Below, one piece after another: positions 8,331-17,566 of a stretch of DNA of 64,000 nucleotides. Below the pieces are notes generated by a model that was not told where the DNA came from, ran no database searches, and was given only the letters and a program-made list of their open reading frames with translations. The DNA is from Paenibacillus harenae DSM 16969. GTDB lineage: Bacteria; Bacillota; Bacilli; Paenibacillales; Paenibacillaceae. The stretch is taken from positions 124,001-188,000 of the forward strand of contig NZ_KE383846.1 of NCBI RefSeq assembly GCF_000422465.1, written 5' to 3'. Made by a program: the position numbers and the translations under genes. Each line of letters opens with the position of its first letter. The first letter of the stretch is position 1.

Positions 8331-11153
8331 TTATTTTTGGCTGAAATCGTAATAGAACTTTGGCCGTTCCCCGAGCAGGACCTTGTAGATGTCGTAGTTG
8401 GTCGCCATGATCTCATTCAAGTATTCCTTATAAGGACGGTCGGCGACATTCACAAGGCCCGAGTTATAGCGTTCTCCCCAAACGCCCTGCCAATATCTTC
8501 CGAGACCTGCTTGATCCACATAATTGAACACATGCGCGCCCACAATGTAGTCCAGACTGGCTGCCCCCTCCACATAATTCCGGTAACGCAGACCCCTCTG
8601 GGTCTGGTTCATTGCCGCATTTGGAAGGAGAGACTCCAATCCTTGTTCCGTTGTACTGTAACCGAATTCGCTAATCAGAATCGGTTTGCCGCCCGATTTC
8701 TTGTATACATCTTCCAGAAGATCGGGTTGTAGCTTGTAACTGTAGTGGTTGATACTGATGACATCTACGTATTTCCCTTCCACCTCTGCCATCACGCTCC
8801 GAAACTTCTCATTATGGAACGGTGTCGTTAACCAGCGGTCTCCGAGAAGAAGATGATTAGGATCATATTTGCGGTAGATCCGCGAGACCGTTCCGAAGAA
8901 CGTATCCAGATAGTACCTGAAAAAGGCGTCCATATCGCGCCAAGCCTGCGATGTCTCGATCGGCAGTTCCGCTTCTTTCAAGTCTTCAAAGGATTCGAAG
9001 CTTGTTCCCCAATTGCTGTTGAATTTGTCTATGTCTTGATATTTATCCTTCAGCCTTTTAACCCAATGTCCTTTGATCGCCGCTTCACTTGCCTTCAGCT
9101 TCGGCACATGGGAATAAAACTTGTGGTAATCGTATTCGTTGTCGATGAAATACCCGATCAGCATCGGATCGTCCTTGCTCGGCTTAACTGCTTTGGCAAA
9201 CGCCAAATCGATCTTGGCTGCCGCATCCGGCGCAAAAATATCGAATAGCGAAATTCCGTTTATCTTAGCCCAGCTCATGCTGCCAAGCGGAAGCATCCTT
9301 ACGTAAGGCAAGTTGTTCTCATTGCGGTATTTGTCAGGTGAATAGCCCCCCGCACTGTTAAATCCCCATTTTTTGATTCGCCCGGCCGCTTCCGAATAGA
9401 TCGCATGCTCGGTTGGAACGACCCCTGTTTTCCGGTATTTGTTCGCCAAATAGAACGAAAAATTATCGGACCCTCCTGTAAAAGCTGTCTTATATTCCTC
9501 AAGATAAGACGGAATCGATTCGAACAACTCCTCCCTCCCCTTAACCATCGTATAGGTTTCATTGGCCGTAAGTCCGTTCACACCTAAACTAAAGAAGAGA
9601 TTGCCATCCGGTGTAGTCATCACTTTGCGGCTTCCCGTCTGCTGAATGGTAAAAAAGCCCTTCTTTTGCAATCCGTATTTTGCCGCACTGCCTGCCAGAC
9701 CGCCGAAACGGTCCCGTCTTGAAGGAGGTGTTAAACCGGCGTAATAGGAGGCGTCTGCTTTAGCATCCGCTTTCAGCTGCTGCTCGGTTGTCACCTTCCC
9801 TGGAAAATTAGCCGATATCATTTGACCGAACCTGTCCACTTGAATTTTATTGCTTGCGTTAAGCGTATACTTGCGGATTGGACTCCGATCCATGCCATCC
9901 TTGGCGGCATAGGTTTCGAGCAAGCTGTACCCCGTAAGCTGGAACGGCCCGGTGTAGAGCTGAAACTCAGGGGAGTTGTCCTTGCGGTAATAGATTCGGG
10001 CCCCTTGGGTCGCCGAAGACAGCTCGACCTGAAGCGATTCGGCGCTGCGGGTCGACTTGACGTCGACGGAAGCGGTGCTTCGATTGATCGATACCCTGGA
10101 AAGCTGCGGCGACCACGATTTGGCAGCTCCGTACAGCACGATTTTCAGATAACGCATCCCTGCCGGCAGCGAAGAAGCTTCAGTGGCGTACTGCTGCCAA
10201 TCGGCCGAAGGATTGCCGACCGGATAGGTTTTGACCGGTATTTCCCGATACGTTTTCCCGTCCGCCGAGGCGAACACTTTGCTCTTTTCCAGTTCAATTT
10301 TGGTAAAAAAGTAGCTGTAAAAGAGCACAGAAGCGATATCGTATTTCGTATGGTAAACGATGCTTCCCGGCGACGTCGACGTTCGTGCCATCCGTTTCGC
10401 ATCGCTGCCGAAGTAAGCGGGATGGTCCGTAGCGATGTACATATTCACGCGGCCCGTCATCAGTTTGAAGCTTTCGAGCGGATCGTAAAGGCCTGCGGAA
10501 GGCCCCGGCGCCGCGGGCGCCGACAGACTCCCGGGAACCTCTTTTATCGACAGGTCGATTAAGGCGGCTGCTTCCTCACGGGTCATCTCGTCCTGCGGCC
10601 GGTACGACCACACGCCGGAATCTTGGGTAACGTCCGGACCGTACCAGCCGTGAGCAATAATGCCGCTGATTCCTTCCGCCGCCCAGGTATCCGGCTTATC
10701 CTTGAAATGCAGCGCGCTGCCCGGAGCGAGACCCTGTTTTTTGGCATACCGCCATACCATAACAGAAGCTTCTTCGCGTTTGACCGGCTCATTCGGTGAA
10801 AAAGTCGTATCGGTAGTGCCGTTAACGATGCCCGCCTGATAGGCGGCACGTATATAGGCGGCTGCCCAGTGATCCCGGATATCCGGGAAGGGCGCGGTTC
10901 CTCCTTGGTCCTTCAGCTGAAAAGCGACGGAGACGAATTTGGCAAATTGGGCGCGGGTTAGCGTCTGTTTCGGACCGTAAATCCCTTCGGCGATTCCGTC
11001 CACTATGCCAAGCGTCTTCAAGTCGTGAATATAAGCGAAATAGGGACTTGTATCCGGTACGTCTTTAAAGTCCGCAGTCGCTGCTCCGCTCGTGCACGGC
11101 AATAAAGCAAGGGCGATCATCGCGGCGGCTGCAATCGAAAATTTTCTCATCAT
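8331..11153 (-). CDS. SLH-domain cell-surface glycoside hydrolase, clan GH-A (agarase-like)
   Basis: This 940-residue surface enzyme has a signal peptide (residues 1-25) and three SLH repeats (about 27-205: FKDVPDTSPYF, FPDIRDHWAAAYI, a third with DEMTREEAAALI) that bind secondary cell-wall polymer. Residues about 225-365 are beta-rich and resemble a discoidin-type module. About 370-435 resembles a chitobiase C-terminal/FN3-like module. From about 480 on is a TIM-barrel domain that starts with the TPDGNLFFSLGVNGL signature of agarase-like enzymes. The probable acid/base is Glu673 (YFIDNEYDY) and the probable nucleophile Glu829 (ILISEFGYS). The start has GAGAGGATC before ATG-ATG. It stands alone between terminators. 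Clan GH-A and surface attachment are well supported; GH50-like family membership and substrate are guesses. Confidence 0.82.
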   Translation of the reverse strand: MMRKFSIAAAAMIALALLPCTSGAATADFKDVPDTSPYFAYIHDLKTLGIVDGIAEGIYGPKQTLTRAQFAKFVSVAFQLKDQGGTAPFPDIRDHWAAAYIRAAYQAGIVNGTTDTTFSPNEPVKREEASVMVWRYAKKQGLAPGSALHFKDKPDTWAAEGISGIIAHGWYGPDVTQDSGVWSYRPQDEMTREEAAALIDLSIKEVPGSLSAPAAPGPSAGLYDPLESFKLMTGRVNMYIATDHPAYFGSDAKRMARTSTSPGSIVYHTKYDIASVLFYSYFFTKIELEKSKVFASADGKTYREIPVKTYPVGNPSADWQQYATEASSLPAGMRYLKIVLYGAAKSWSPQLSRVSINRSTASVDVKSTRSAESLQVELSSATQGARIYYRKDNSPEFQLYTGPFQLTGYSLLETYAAKDGMDRSPIRKYTLNASNKIQVDRFGQMISANFPGKVTTEQQLKADAKADASYYAGLTPPSRRDRFGGLAGSAAKYGLQKKGFFTIQQTGSRKVMTTPDGNLFFSLGVNGLTANETYTMVKGREELFESIPSYLEEYKTAFTGGSDNFSFYLANKYRKTGVVPTEHAIYSEAAGRIKKWGFNSAGGYSPDKYRNENNLPYVRMLPLGSMSWAKINGISLFDIFAPDAAAKIDLAFAKAVKPSKDDPMLIGYFIDNEYDYHKFYSHVPKLKASEAAIKGHWVKRLKDKYQDIDKFNSNWGTSFESFEDLKEAELPIETSQAWRDMDAFFRYYLDTFFGTVSRIYRKYDPNHLLLGDRWLTTPFHNEKFRSVMAEVEGKYVDVISINHYSYKLQPDLLEDVYKKSGGKPILISEFGYSTTEQGLESLLPNAAMNQTQRGLRYRNYVEGAASLDYIVGAHVFNYVDQAGLGRYWQGVWGERYNSGLVNVADRPYKEYLNEIMATNYDIYKVLLGERPKFYYDFSQK

Positions 11154-11278
11154 GATCCTCTCTTACTAAATTTTTCCTCTTTAATTATAAATATCGGACC
11201 TGTCCAAGGATATAAGGGGGGAGGGAGAAAAATAATTATTCACTTAGAAATTTTCCTTTTCAAATTCCAGCGCGGTTC

Positions 11279-11722
11279 TCATAACAATCTCATACGAACA
11301 AGGTCGGTCTCGGGTATATGTATCGTAAGATTGTCCAAGCTGGGGGAAGGATACCAGTCATTCTCGATTCCACCACCATATTTTATTACGTGTGTGACTG
11401 TATATGCCGACATGTACAAATTATGGTGGACAAACGGTTTTACCAGAATGCTTTCCCCCTGTTCTAAATGTTTCATAAATAATTTGTCATCTGAGGCATA
11501 CTCCGTGTAAACTAGCCATCCTTTTTGGACGACATATAGTTCTGTAAGAGACTTATGATAATGGCTCTTCTGCCATCCGCCATTATTTGAAGCTTCCGTG
11601 CGGATATACGAACTACCGTCGGAAGATACCAGCCTGAATCGTCTTTCTCCATTATCCATTTCTTGATGCATAGTATTAATACCGAGCAAATGAGCTTCCT
11701 GCTCAGAGATCTGTTTCGGCAT
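11279..11722 (-). CDS. Cupin-domain protein
   Basis: This small cytoplasmic protein has 147 residues from the ATG at 11722, which has GGGGGA seven bases upstream; an ATG nine codons earlier lacks a ribosome binding site. The centre is a cupin beta-barrel: WQKSHYHKSLTELYVVQKGW gives the first motif (H-x-H...E) and the second part (GESILVKPFVHHNLYM) supplies another His. This suggests a metal site of the cupin type. No catalytic partner is encoded nearby, and the next genes on the same strand are unrelated. Function is unknown; possibilities are sugar isomerase-like or sensor cupins. Confidence 0.7.
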   Translation of the reverse strand: MPKQISEQEAHLLGINTMHQEMDNGERRFRLVSSDGSSYIRTEASNNGGWQKSHYHKSLTELYVVQKGWLVYTEYASDDKLFMKHLEQGESILVKPFVHHNLYMSAYTVTHVIKYGGGIENDWYPSPSLDNLTIHIPETDLVRMRLL

Positions 11723-11780
11723 GAAAATCCCCCAATCTATGTGCTTCATCTAACATAACGAAAGTGCGGGCAAAAGGAGG

Positions 11781-12296
11781 TCACCTTATGCCTGCCTCCG
11801 CCAGTTTCTCGTCCAGCTTCGCCTTCTGGCGCAAATGGTGCCTGCTGTGCATACCAACCATCTCAAACCAATCACGCGCGTTGAGCCAGCCAAACCAGCC
11901 ATGGCGCACCTTGCAAGCCGGATTCGCCTCATCTACGTAAACCGCCCAGTAGGCCAACTTCTCTAGCACCTGCTCCAGGCCAGCTATGATTTCATCCTTG
12001 CTCTCGGGGTTGCTTGTCGCGTTGGGCGGTTCCTCAAGTTTCACACGGATATTGGGCCACTCTTTTTCGGCAAGCGCCTTCGTCCCGTCTTCCGTCTTGC
12101 CTTCAGGCACTTCGTATGTTGCCTTGGTGCATGTTTCAATATGCCCGATGTACTCTTTCGCCACTTCGATCACATGGATATACATTTGCCCGACCGACCA
12201 TACGTTTTCTTTGCCTTTAAATCGCAACTGCTCTATCGAATATCTGTTCAGATTCCGCATGTATTGCTCGATAATAGCCGAAGAATCGTTCAACAT
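11781..12296 (-). CDS. DinB-like (YfiT/DinB superfamily) protein
   Basis: A 171-residue helical protein. The ATG at 12296 follows GGGGAGG at good spacing; an upstream in-frame start lacks one. It fits the DinB/YfiT four-helix fold: an N-terminal helix with a WSVGQMYIHVIEVAKEYIGHIE segment providing the first metal-ligand His, and a C-terminal HSRHHLRQ motif (the usual H-x-x-x-H pair near the end). Such proteins are putative metal-dependent thiol transferases or stress proteins. Neighbours give no further clue. Confidence 0.8.
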   Translation of the reverse strand: MLNDSSAIIEQYMRNLNRYSIEQLRFKGKENVWSVGQMYIHVIEVAKEYIGHIETCTKATYEVPEGKTEDGTKALAEKEWPNIRVKLEEPPNATSNPESKDEIIAGLEQVLEKLAYWAVYVDEANPACKVRHGWFGWLNARDWFEMVGMHSRHHLRQKAKLDEKLAEAGIR

Positions 12297-12412
12297 CCAG
12301 CCCCTCCCCGCCAACCCCAATTCATTACAGCACCTGCGTGATTGCGCATAACTGCCCGTTTTGATTTGCCAACTTCTTCGCTACGGCTAATTAAAGCCAG
12401 TTTTTTTGCTTT

Positions 12413-13030
12413 TCAATCGAGAATCACTTTCTTCTCCGGGTCTCGTAAAAACTCAAACATTATTTTAACTTGTTTCAATGTATTTCTTTCCAGTGAAAGC
12501 TCAGGCAAATTATGTTCGTCAAAAAAATCCACTTCGCTTGTTTCTAATCCAGTTTCAGCTTCGCCGCCAACAATTTTACATTCTATAAAAAACTTGTATA
12601 CATGGTAAGGCTCAGGTGGATGATCATGATTTTTTTTATCCAAAACGGCCAGAAGCCGAACAGGAGTAACCACAAATCCCGATTCCTCCTTAATCTCTTT
12701 TATTGCAACTTCGGCGGGTGAATATCCAATATCCGCCCAACCCCCTGGAAGTGCCCAGGCTCCGTCTATTTTTTCTCTTACCAGAAGTATTTTGTTATGA
12801 TTAAAAACAACGCCACGTATATCAACCTTTGGTGTGGCATATCCCGTCTCATTTGCAAAAGAAAGTTTAAGTTGTTGCTTTTCAATTAATGTATAGTTAG
12901 AAAGTATATCTATGCTTATTTGTCTAAGATCCTCATATCGTTCGATATCATATGGATCTTTTGTATACGTCAGCCCTATCTGGGCTATTGCCTGTATTTG
13001 TTTCGCCCATTCCAACCACTTAATTTCCAA
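12413..13030 (-). CDS. NUDIX hydrolase
   Basis: A 205-residue NUDIX enzyme. The TTG start has GGAGG eight bases upstream. Residues about 1-65 form the helical N-terminal extension seen in one NUDIX subgroup (begins MEIKWLEWAKQIQAIAQIGL). The NUDIX domain starts at about 69 (VDIRGVVFNHNKILLVREK) and has the box GGWADIGYSPAEVAIKEI followed by KEESGF, where the usual Arg of the REUXEE core is Lys but both catalytic Glu residues are present. It would hydrolyse a nucleoside diphosphate linked to another group; the substrate cannot be told. It is monocistronic by appearance. Confidence 0.87.
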   Translation of the reverse strand: MEIKWLEWAKQIQAIAQIGLTYTKDPYDIERYEDLRQISIDILSNYTLIEKQQLKLSFANETGYATPKVDIRGVVFNHNKILLVREKIDGAWALPGGWADIGYSPAEVAIKEIKEESGFVVTPVRLLAVLDKKNHDHPPEPYHVYKFFIECKIVGGEAETGLETSEVDFFDEHNLPELSLERNTLKQVKIMFEFLRDPEKKVILD

Positions 13031-13109
13031 AATTTATTCCTCCGTCTCAATTAGGCATACCCCGGCTGAACTTGTATCAAGTTGTGCCTAGCTTGGCTTG
13101 GCGCGTTTT

Positions 13110-14003
13110 TTATGTGTGTCGGTCAGTCCGGGTTTCTCCCTCGATTGGCATGAGCTCGATACCCTTGAAATCTTTGTGAATGTTGTAGTATACAATACCA
13201 ACCTCGTTATACCCGCCTTTGATATCGATCGTTCCGTAGTTAAGTATTTCCGCCATAAAGTTATTTGAGAAATAGACCGATTCGTTAAAATCCTCAGGTT
13301 GCTTGCCGGTTTCCCCATTTGCGCCTATCGTATCCTTCTGCCACTTTACAACGGCTATACCATCCGAATTAACTTCGATATACTTGATTAGCCCCCTGTA
13401 TTGCACCTGATAACGCAATGCTTCTCCCTTTGGAAAAGTATAAATGGTATGAAAACCTTCACCATTTGAAACGATTTCTTTATCCACAAGCGTGGTTGGA
13501 GTATGAATCGCAATTGTACGAGCATCTTCTAAATTTCCGCTCATAAGTGTTATGAAGCGTTCCTGGCCAGATGGCGTCCGCACGATTACGGTCTTTTCCG
13601 TACTATTGTATTTCACCGACCCCCCAAGTGTCTCTGAGAGAAAACGCAGAGGCAGATAGGTTCTCCCCTCTTTAATCGTTACAGGAGCATCCAGCTTGAC
13701 GCTTATACCGTTAACCAGGGCTGTTGTGGATCCAACATTAAGGCGTACGGTCATTTTCATTTCTTTATTGATTATTTTTATCGTTTTCGTAGCCTGCTCA
13801 TAGGAATACACTAAATTTACGGGATCCTTAAAAGCTATTAGCTGTACCATTGTCCTACCGTTCACAGTTAGTACATTCTCCTGCAGCGTACCATCAATAT
13901 AAACCACTATTGGTTTTTGCGACGCAGCGGAGATTGATGAACCTGATACCAGCATTCCAACAATGGAAAAAAAAGCAACTGCTGCTTGCATCCATTTTTT
14001 CAT
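13110..14003 (-). CDS. Exported protein with copper-amine-oxidase N-terminal domain
   Basis: 297 residues from the ATG at 14003; GGAGGAGG lies 11 bases upstream, and an in-frame ATG seven codons earlier overlaps it. A signal peptide ends near SISAAS. Residues about 30-150 make the copper-amine-oxidase N-terminal-like domain common in Paenibacillus surface proteins (VNGRTMVQLIAF, then TYLPLRFLSETLGGSVKYNS and TVIVR). The C-terminal 140 residues are beta-rich and not recognised. Despite its name, this domain in Gram-positives is a cell-surface module with no oxidase activity. Confidence 0.8.
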   Translation of the reverse strand: MKKWMQAAVAFFSIVGMLVSGSSISAASQKPIVVYIDGTLQENVLTVNGRTMVQLIAFKDPVNLVYSYEQATKTIKIINKEMKMTVRLNVGSTTALVNGISVKLDAPVTIKEGRTYLPLRFLSETLGGSVKYNSTEKTVIVRTPSGQERFITLMSGNLEDARTIAIHTPTTLVDKEIVSNGEGFHTIYTFPKGEALRYQVQYRGLIKYIEVNSDGIAVVKWQKDTIGANGETGKQPEDFNESVYFSNNFMAEILNYGTIDIKGGYNEVGIVYYNIHKDFKGIELMPIEGETRTDRHT

Positions 14004-14175
14004 AAGCAAGAAAACCTCCTCCATATTTGGATCCTAATACAACAAACGCCATATCCGTTAAAAGGTTGCAACCTTAAAAAAAAATCGAAACGCACGTAAC
14101 TCTAGAATCGGCTTTGTAATACTGCGCAACCAAATACGCCGTTCGGTAGCGTAGTCTCTATTAGCGAATACAAGT

Positions 14176-14218
14176 AACCGCAAGCGACCATCCTGTCAGA
14201 GGGTGGCTGCTTGCGGTT
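14176..14218 (-). terminator. Terminator-like hairpin after the polyol ABC operon
   Basis: Arms AACCGCAAGC (14176-14185) and GCTTGCGGTT (14209-14218) pair perfectly; inner bases extend the stem imperfectly. It lies about 70 bases past the stop of the last permease gene (14286). The plus-strand tail is TTTT; the minus-strand tail is weaker, so it may be bidirectional. Confidence 0.55.
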
Positions 14219-14285
14219 TTGACGATGGTTCTGAATGATCATTTGCGCGATTGCGGAAGTACCTCCAATATTTCCATCGATTTGG

Positions 14286-15101
14286 CTACCCTTTAACAGC
14301 TCCCATCGTAAGGCCTTGTACTAATTGCTTTTGAGTAAACCATCCCAAAATAACCGATGGCAGTACGGCGGTAGTCGCTACTGCGGACATCTTCCCCCAG
14401 AACAACCCTTCTTGGGTCATAAAAGAAGCCATAAATACCGGCATTGTCGAGGAATTGGTGTAGGTAAGACTAACGCCAAAAAGAAACTCGTTCCAAGCAA
14501 AAACGAAACAAAGCAGTCCAGTGGAAATGACTCCAGGCTTTACCAAGGGAAGCGTCACTTTAAAAAAGCCTTGCAGTCCTGTTGCGCCGTCGACTTGGGT
14601 GGACTCAATCAATTCGTAAGGAATATCTTTAAAGAACGAACGCATCATCCAGACGGCGAGCGGTATATTCATCGCGGTATAAAGCAAGATCAGGGCCAAG
14701 TGGGAATCCAATAAGCCTAGTTTTTTGAAAATAATGTAGACAGGAATAATGACGCCAACGGCGGGAAGCATTTTTGTTGAAATGAACCAGAACAAAATGT
14801 CATCCGCTTTCTTCATACGGAACATGGATAAGGCATAGGCGGCGGATACGCCCAAAATTAAAGCGAGCAGTGTGGATATAACGACAATGATAGCTGAATT
14901 GCCTAAAAATGCACCGATTCCCGAGCCCCAAACGATTTTGTAATTGTCCAGAGTCGGGTGGAAGAAAAGGGAGGGCGGCATGATAACGGCTTCGCCTTCG
15001 TTTTTAAAGCCGGTAATAAACATCCACAGCAAAGGAAAAAAATAGATGAAAGCTGCCAGGTACGTAAAAATCGTCAATAGAACCGCAAGCAGCTTTTTCA
15101 T
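14286..15101 (-). CDS. Polyol/sugar ABC transporter permease, MalG type
   Basis: A 271-residue membrane protein with six predicted helices (about 8-30, 70-95, 105-130, 135-160, 185-205 and 235-260). The EAA loop that contacts the ATPase is at about 165-190 (IESTQVDGATGLQGFFKVTLP), with the conserved DGA and a C-terminal proline. It overlaps the upstream permease by four bases, implying translational coupling. With the dehydrogenase and binding protein upstream, it fits SmoG/MtlG-like polyol importers. No ATPase gene is present, so a shared MsmX-type ATPase would energise it. Confidence 0.9.
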   Translation of the reverse strand: MKKLLAVLLTIFTYLAAFIYFFPLLWMFITGFKNEGEAVIMPPSLFFHPTLDNYKIVWGSGIGAFLGNSAIIVVISTLLALILGVSAAYALSMFRMKKADDILFWFISTKMLPAVGVIIPVYIIFKKLGLLDSHLALILLYTAMNIPLAVWMMRSFFKDIPYELIESTQVDGATGLQGFFKVTLPLVKPGVISTGLLCFVFAWNEFLFGVSLTYTNSSTMPVFMASFMTQEGLFWGKMSAVATTAVLPSVILGWFTQKQLVQGLTMGAVKG

Positions 15102-15988
15102 GATAACTCACCTCGGAACGTTCTCCTCAAGAACTTGAAGAGGTACTTTAATAATATCAATGTAATAATCACGATAACGACACCGATCGCCGATGCGCCG
15201 CCGATATCCCATCCTTTAAAGCCTACACGATAGACATAGAACGGGAGATTTGTGGATGCATAGCCGGGCCCGCCCGAAGTTGTTACATAAATCTCTCCAA
15301 AGGTTTGCATAATGAACAGAAGCCCGAGCAGCACCGCAACCTCGATGTAACGCAGCAAGTGCGGAATGACGACATATATAAATCTCTGAAAGGTAGATGC
15401 GCCATCGATCATACAGGCTTCCATCGCATCCTTCGGCACAGATTGAAGTCCTGCAAGAATGATTAGCATAAAAAAAGGGATCCACTGCCAGGAGACCAGA
15501 GCGATTATCGTTTGCAGCGGATAGGAACCTAACCAATCTACCGCATCCTGTCCGAACACTCCTGCAAAATAAGCGGTTATACCGAAATTGGGATTCAATA
15601 TCGCCGTTTTCCAAACGATGCCCGCAACGGCAGGCATGACGAAAAAGGGAGCAACAAATATAGTCCGCAGCAATCCTTTTCCGAGAAAATCCCGATTCAT
15701 CAATAAAGCTAAGCACAGTCCGAATACCAGGCACAACAAAAGTGTACAGGCAGTTAGAATGAACGTATTCCCCAATACCGTATAAAATTCAGACCCCATA
15801 AAAATTGCTTTGAAATTGGCAAACCAGACAAATTTCGCTCCCTTGTCGGGCCGCATAAGATTCCAGTCCAAAAAACTGTAATAAATAGTCAAAATAAACG
15901 GGATTTGCGTAACGAGCGCAACAAGAATAATGCTCGGCCAGAGCAGCCTTTTGAGCGGCGGCGCTGATTTTAATCCAATCGATTTCAT
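15098..15988 (-). CDS. Polyol/sugar ABC transporter permease, MalF type
   Basis: 296 residues from the ATG at 15988 with GGAG six bases upstream; two earlier in-frame starts (16000 and a TTG at 16045) are less well placed. Six or so hydrophobic helices are visible, starting PSIILVALVTQIPFILTIYYSF. The EAA motif is at about residues 200-220 (MEACMIDGASTFQRFIYVVIP). It is the second gene after the binding protein and partners the MalG-type permease that overlaps its end. Confidence 0.9.
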   Translation of the reverse strand: MKSIGLKSAPPLKRLLWPSIILVALVTQIPFILTIYYSFLDWNLMRPDKGAKFVWFANFKAIFMGSEFYTVLGNTFILTACTLLLCLVFGLCLALLMNRDFLGKGLLRTIFVAPFFVMPAVAGIVWKTAILNPNFGITAYFAGVFGQDAVDWLGSYPLQTIIALVSWQWIPFFMLIILAGLQSVPKDAMEACMIDGASTFQRFIYVVIPHLLRYIEVAVLLGLLFIMQTFGEIYVTTSGGPGYASTNLPFYVYRVGFKGWDIGGASAIGVVIVIITLILLKYLFKFLRRTFRGELS

Positions 15989-16013
15989 TTGGTTCTCCAT
16001 TCCACCGGTGAAT

Positions 16014-16043
16014 TGGCGAGGGGGAAGCCCCCCCCCCTCCGCC
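16014..16043 (-). other. G/C-tract hairpin between binding protein and permease genes
   Basis: On the plus strand GGCGAGGGGGAAG is followed by ten consecutive C and TCCGCC. The halves can fold into a G:C-rich, slightly imperfect hairpin in the transcript between the binding-protein stop (16054) and the permease start (15988). It may tune expression of the permeases relative to the binding protein. The homopolymer could also be slippage-prone. Confidence 0.45.
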
Positions 16044-16053
16044 AACAGCCCGA

Positions 16054-17472
16054 TTACTTTTTATATCCTCCGGAAACTGCGATTTCATCAGCTAATTTTT
16101 GAGCATTTTCCAGAGCTTCATCCACTGACTTTTTGCCTGCGATGGCCGCAGCAATTTCTTGACTTACGGAAGTGCCGAGCTGTTGAAATTCCGGAATAGC
16201 GACATATTGGATACCTTGATAAGGAACCGGATTTTTCGTCGGCTTCATGTAGTCGGCTTGTGTCATCGATTGCAATACAATATCTGCAAAAGGTGCCGCT
16301 TCTTTATATTTTGGATGATCGTAAGTCGATTTGCGGGTACCAGGAGGCGCTACAACCCATCCCTTCGATTCCCCTACTTGTTCGATATAGCGTTTGCTTG
16401 TTGCCCACGTTAGGAATTTGAATGCTTCTTCTTTGTGCTTGCTGGCGCTTTCGATCCCTAGCGACCAAGCCCACAGCCAACCGTTATTGTCCTTCGCCTC
16501 AGATGGCGCAAACGCATATCCGATTTTACCTGCTACTTGGGAATTTTCAGGATTATTCAAGAATCCCGCAGCTACCGTTGCGTCGTACCACATGGCTGCT
16601 TTTCCTGTCGAAAGAAGGGTGAGCGCCTCTGTGAATCCAGTGCTGGTTGCGCCCGGTTGTCCGGATTCTTTTAACACATCCACATAGAACTGAACGGCTT
16701 TCTTTGTCTCCGGGCTTGTCAGCTGCGCATTCCAATCCATGTCATACCAAGATCCGCCGAAGGAGTTGATTACCGTATTGAGCGGCGCCAAAACTTCTCC
16801 CCAGCCGGGAAGACCCCGAAGAACGAGACCCGGTACGTTATTTGCTTCTTTTACTTTTTTGGAAATATCGCGCACTTGGTCCCATGTCGGGTGCAGCGGC
16901 ATCTCTACGCCGGCTTTTTGAAGCATTTCCTTGTTGTAATAGAGCATGCTGCTTTCCCCATAGAAAGGAAGCGCATACAAATTATTCTCATAAGAGAGAG
17001 CGTCGCGGATGGAAGGGAAAATGTCTTCTACATCGTAATCGCTTTTCTCTTGATCGGACATCTTATCCATCATTGGCGCCAGGGGTTCAATCCATTCATT
17101 TTTCGCCCAGATCGACGCATCGTAGGTGCCGATGGTAACGATGTCGAACATACCTGCCTGCATAGCTACATCCGTCGTAACTTTTTCCCGAAGGTCATTT
17201 TCAGGAAGAACGACGAATTCTAGATGAATGCCGGTTTCTTTCGTGAATGCACTGGACATTTCCTTCATAACCATCATATCCGGATTGTTTACAGTTGCTA
17301 TTCTTAATGTCACATTTTCTTTTTTCTTATCACCGTCTGTACGATTGCCGGCATTTTGAGCTCCATTATTACCGCTCTCTTGCTCTTTATTTGCACCTTC
17401 CGAACCACACCCGCTTAAAACCAATACAAAAACTAATGATAGCAATGCGAACAGCGATACAATCTTTTTCAT
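16054..17472 (-). CDS. Polyol/sugar ABC transporter substrate-binding lipoprotein
   Basis: A 472-residue lipoprotein: signal with lipobox VLSGCGSE (Cys22), an Asn/Gly/Glu-rich linker, then a family-1 binding-protein fold (LRIATVNNPDMMVMKEMSSA, FDIVTIGTYD, LPFYGESSMLYYNKEML, AMWYDATVAAGFL). The start follows GGAGGGG. The pattern around GESSMLYYNKEML and WLWAWSLGI resembles polyol-binding proteins of the SmoE/MtlE group. It lies directly upstream of two permease genes and downstream of a dehydrogenase and a ROK remnant. Polyol (for example sorbitol or mannitol) specificity is inferred from these neighbours. Confidence 0.88.
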   Translation of the reverse strand: MKKIVSLFALLSLVFVLVLSGCGSEGANKEQESGNNGAQNAGNRTDGDKKKENVTLRIATVNNPDMMVMKEMSSAFTKETGIHLEFVVLPENDLREKVTTDVAMQAGMFDIVTIGTYDASIWAKNEWIEPLAPMMDKMSDQEKSDYDVEDIFPSIRDALSYENNLYALPFYGESSMLYYNKEMLQKAGVEMPLHPTWDQVRDISKKVKEANNVPGLVLRGLPGWGEVLAPLNTVINSFGGSWYDMDWNAQLTSPETKKAVQFYVDVLKESGQPGATSTGFTEALTLLSTGKAAMWYDATVAAGFLNNPENSQVAGKIGYAFAPSEAKDNNGWLWAWSLGIESASKHKEEAFKFLTWATSKRYIEQVGESKGWVVAPPGTRKSTYDHPKYKEAAPFADIVLQSMTQADYMKPTKNPVPYQGIQYVAIPEFQQLGTSVSQEIAAAIAGKKSVDEALENAQKLADEIAVSGGYKK

Positions 17473-17509
17473 TGAAACAACCCCTCCTCATTTTTCTTAT
17501 ATGTCAAAA

Positions 17510-17541
17510 TTGTCCGGCATTTCTTATGACTTGCCGGACAA
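17510..17541 (-). terminator. Hairpin after the dehydrogenase/ROK pair
   Basis: Perfect 10-bp arms TTGTCCGGCA / TGCCGGACAA with a 12-base loop. On the minus strand it is followed by TTTTGAC. It separates the ROK remnant (ends 17567) from the binding-protein gene (starts 17472), and no obvious promoter fits in the 37 bases left, so it may be a partial terminator or attenuator within one operon. Confidence 0.6.
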
Positions 17542-17566
17542 TGAGCCATTAAAACCGGTTGTTTTC

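Noticed and set aside
12321..12412. Possible short gene between the DinB-like and NUDIX genes
   Set aside because: Too short, no start with a ribosome binding site, and no conserved motif.
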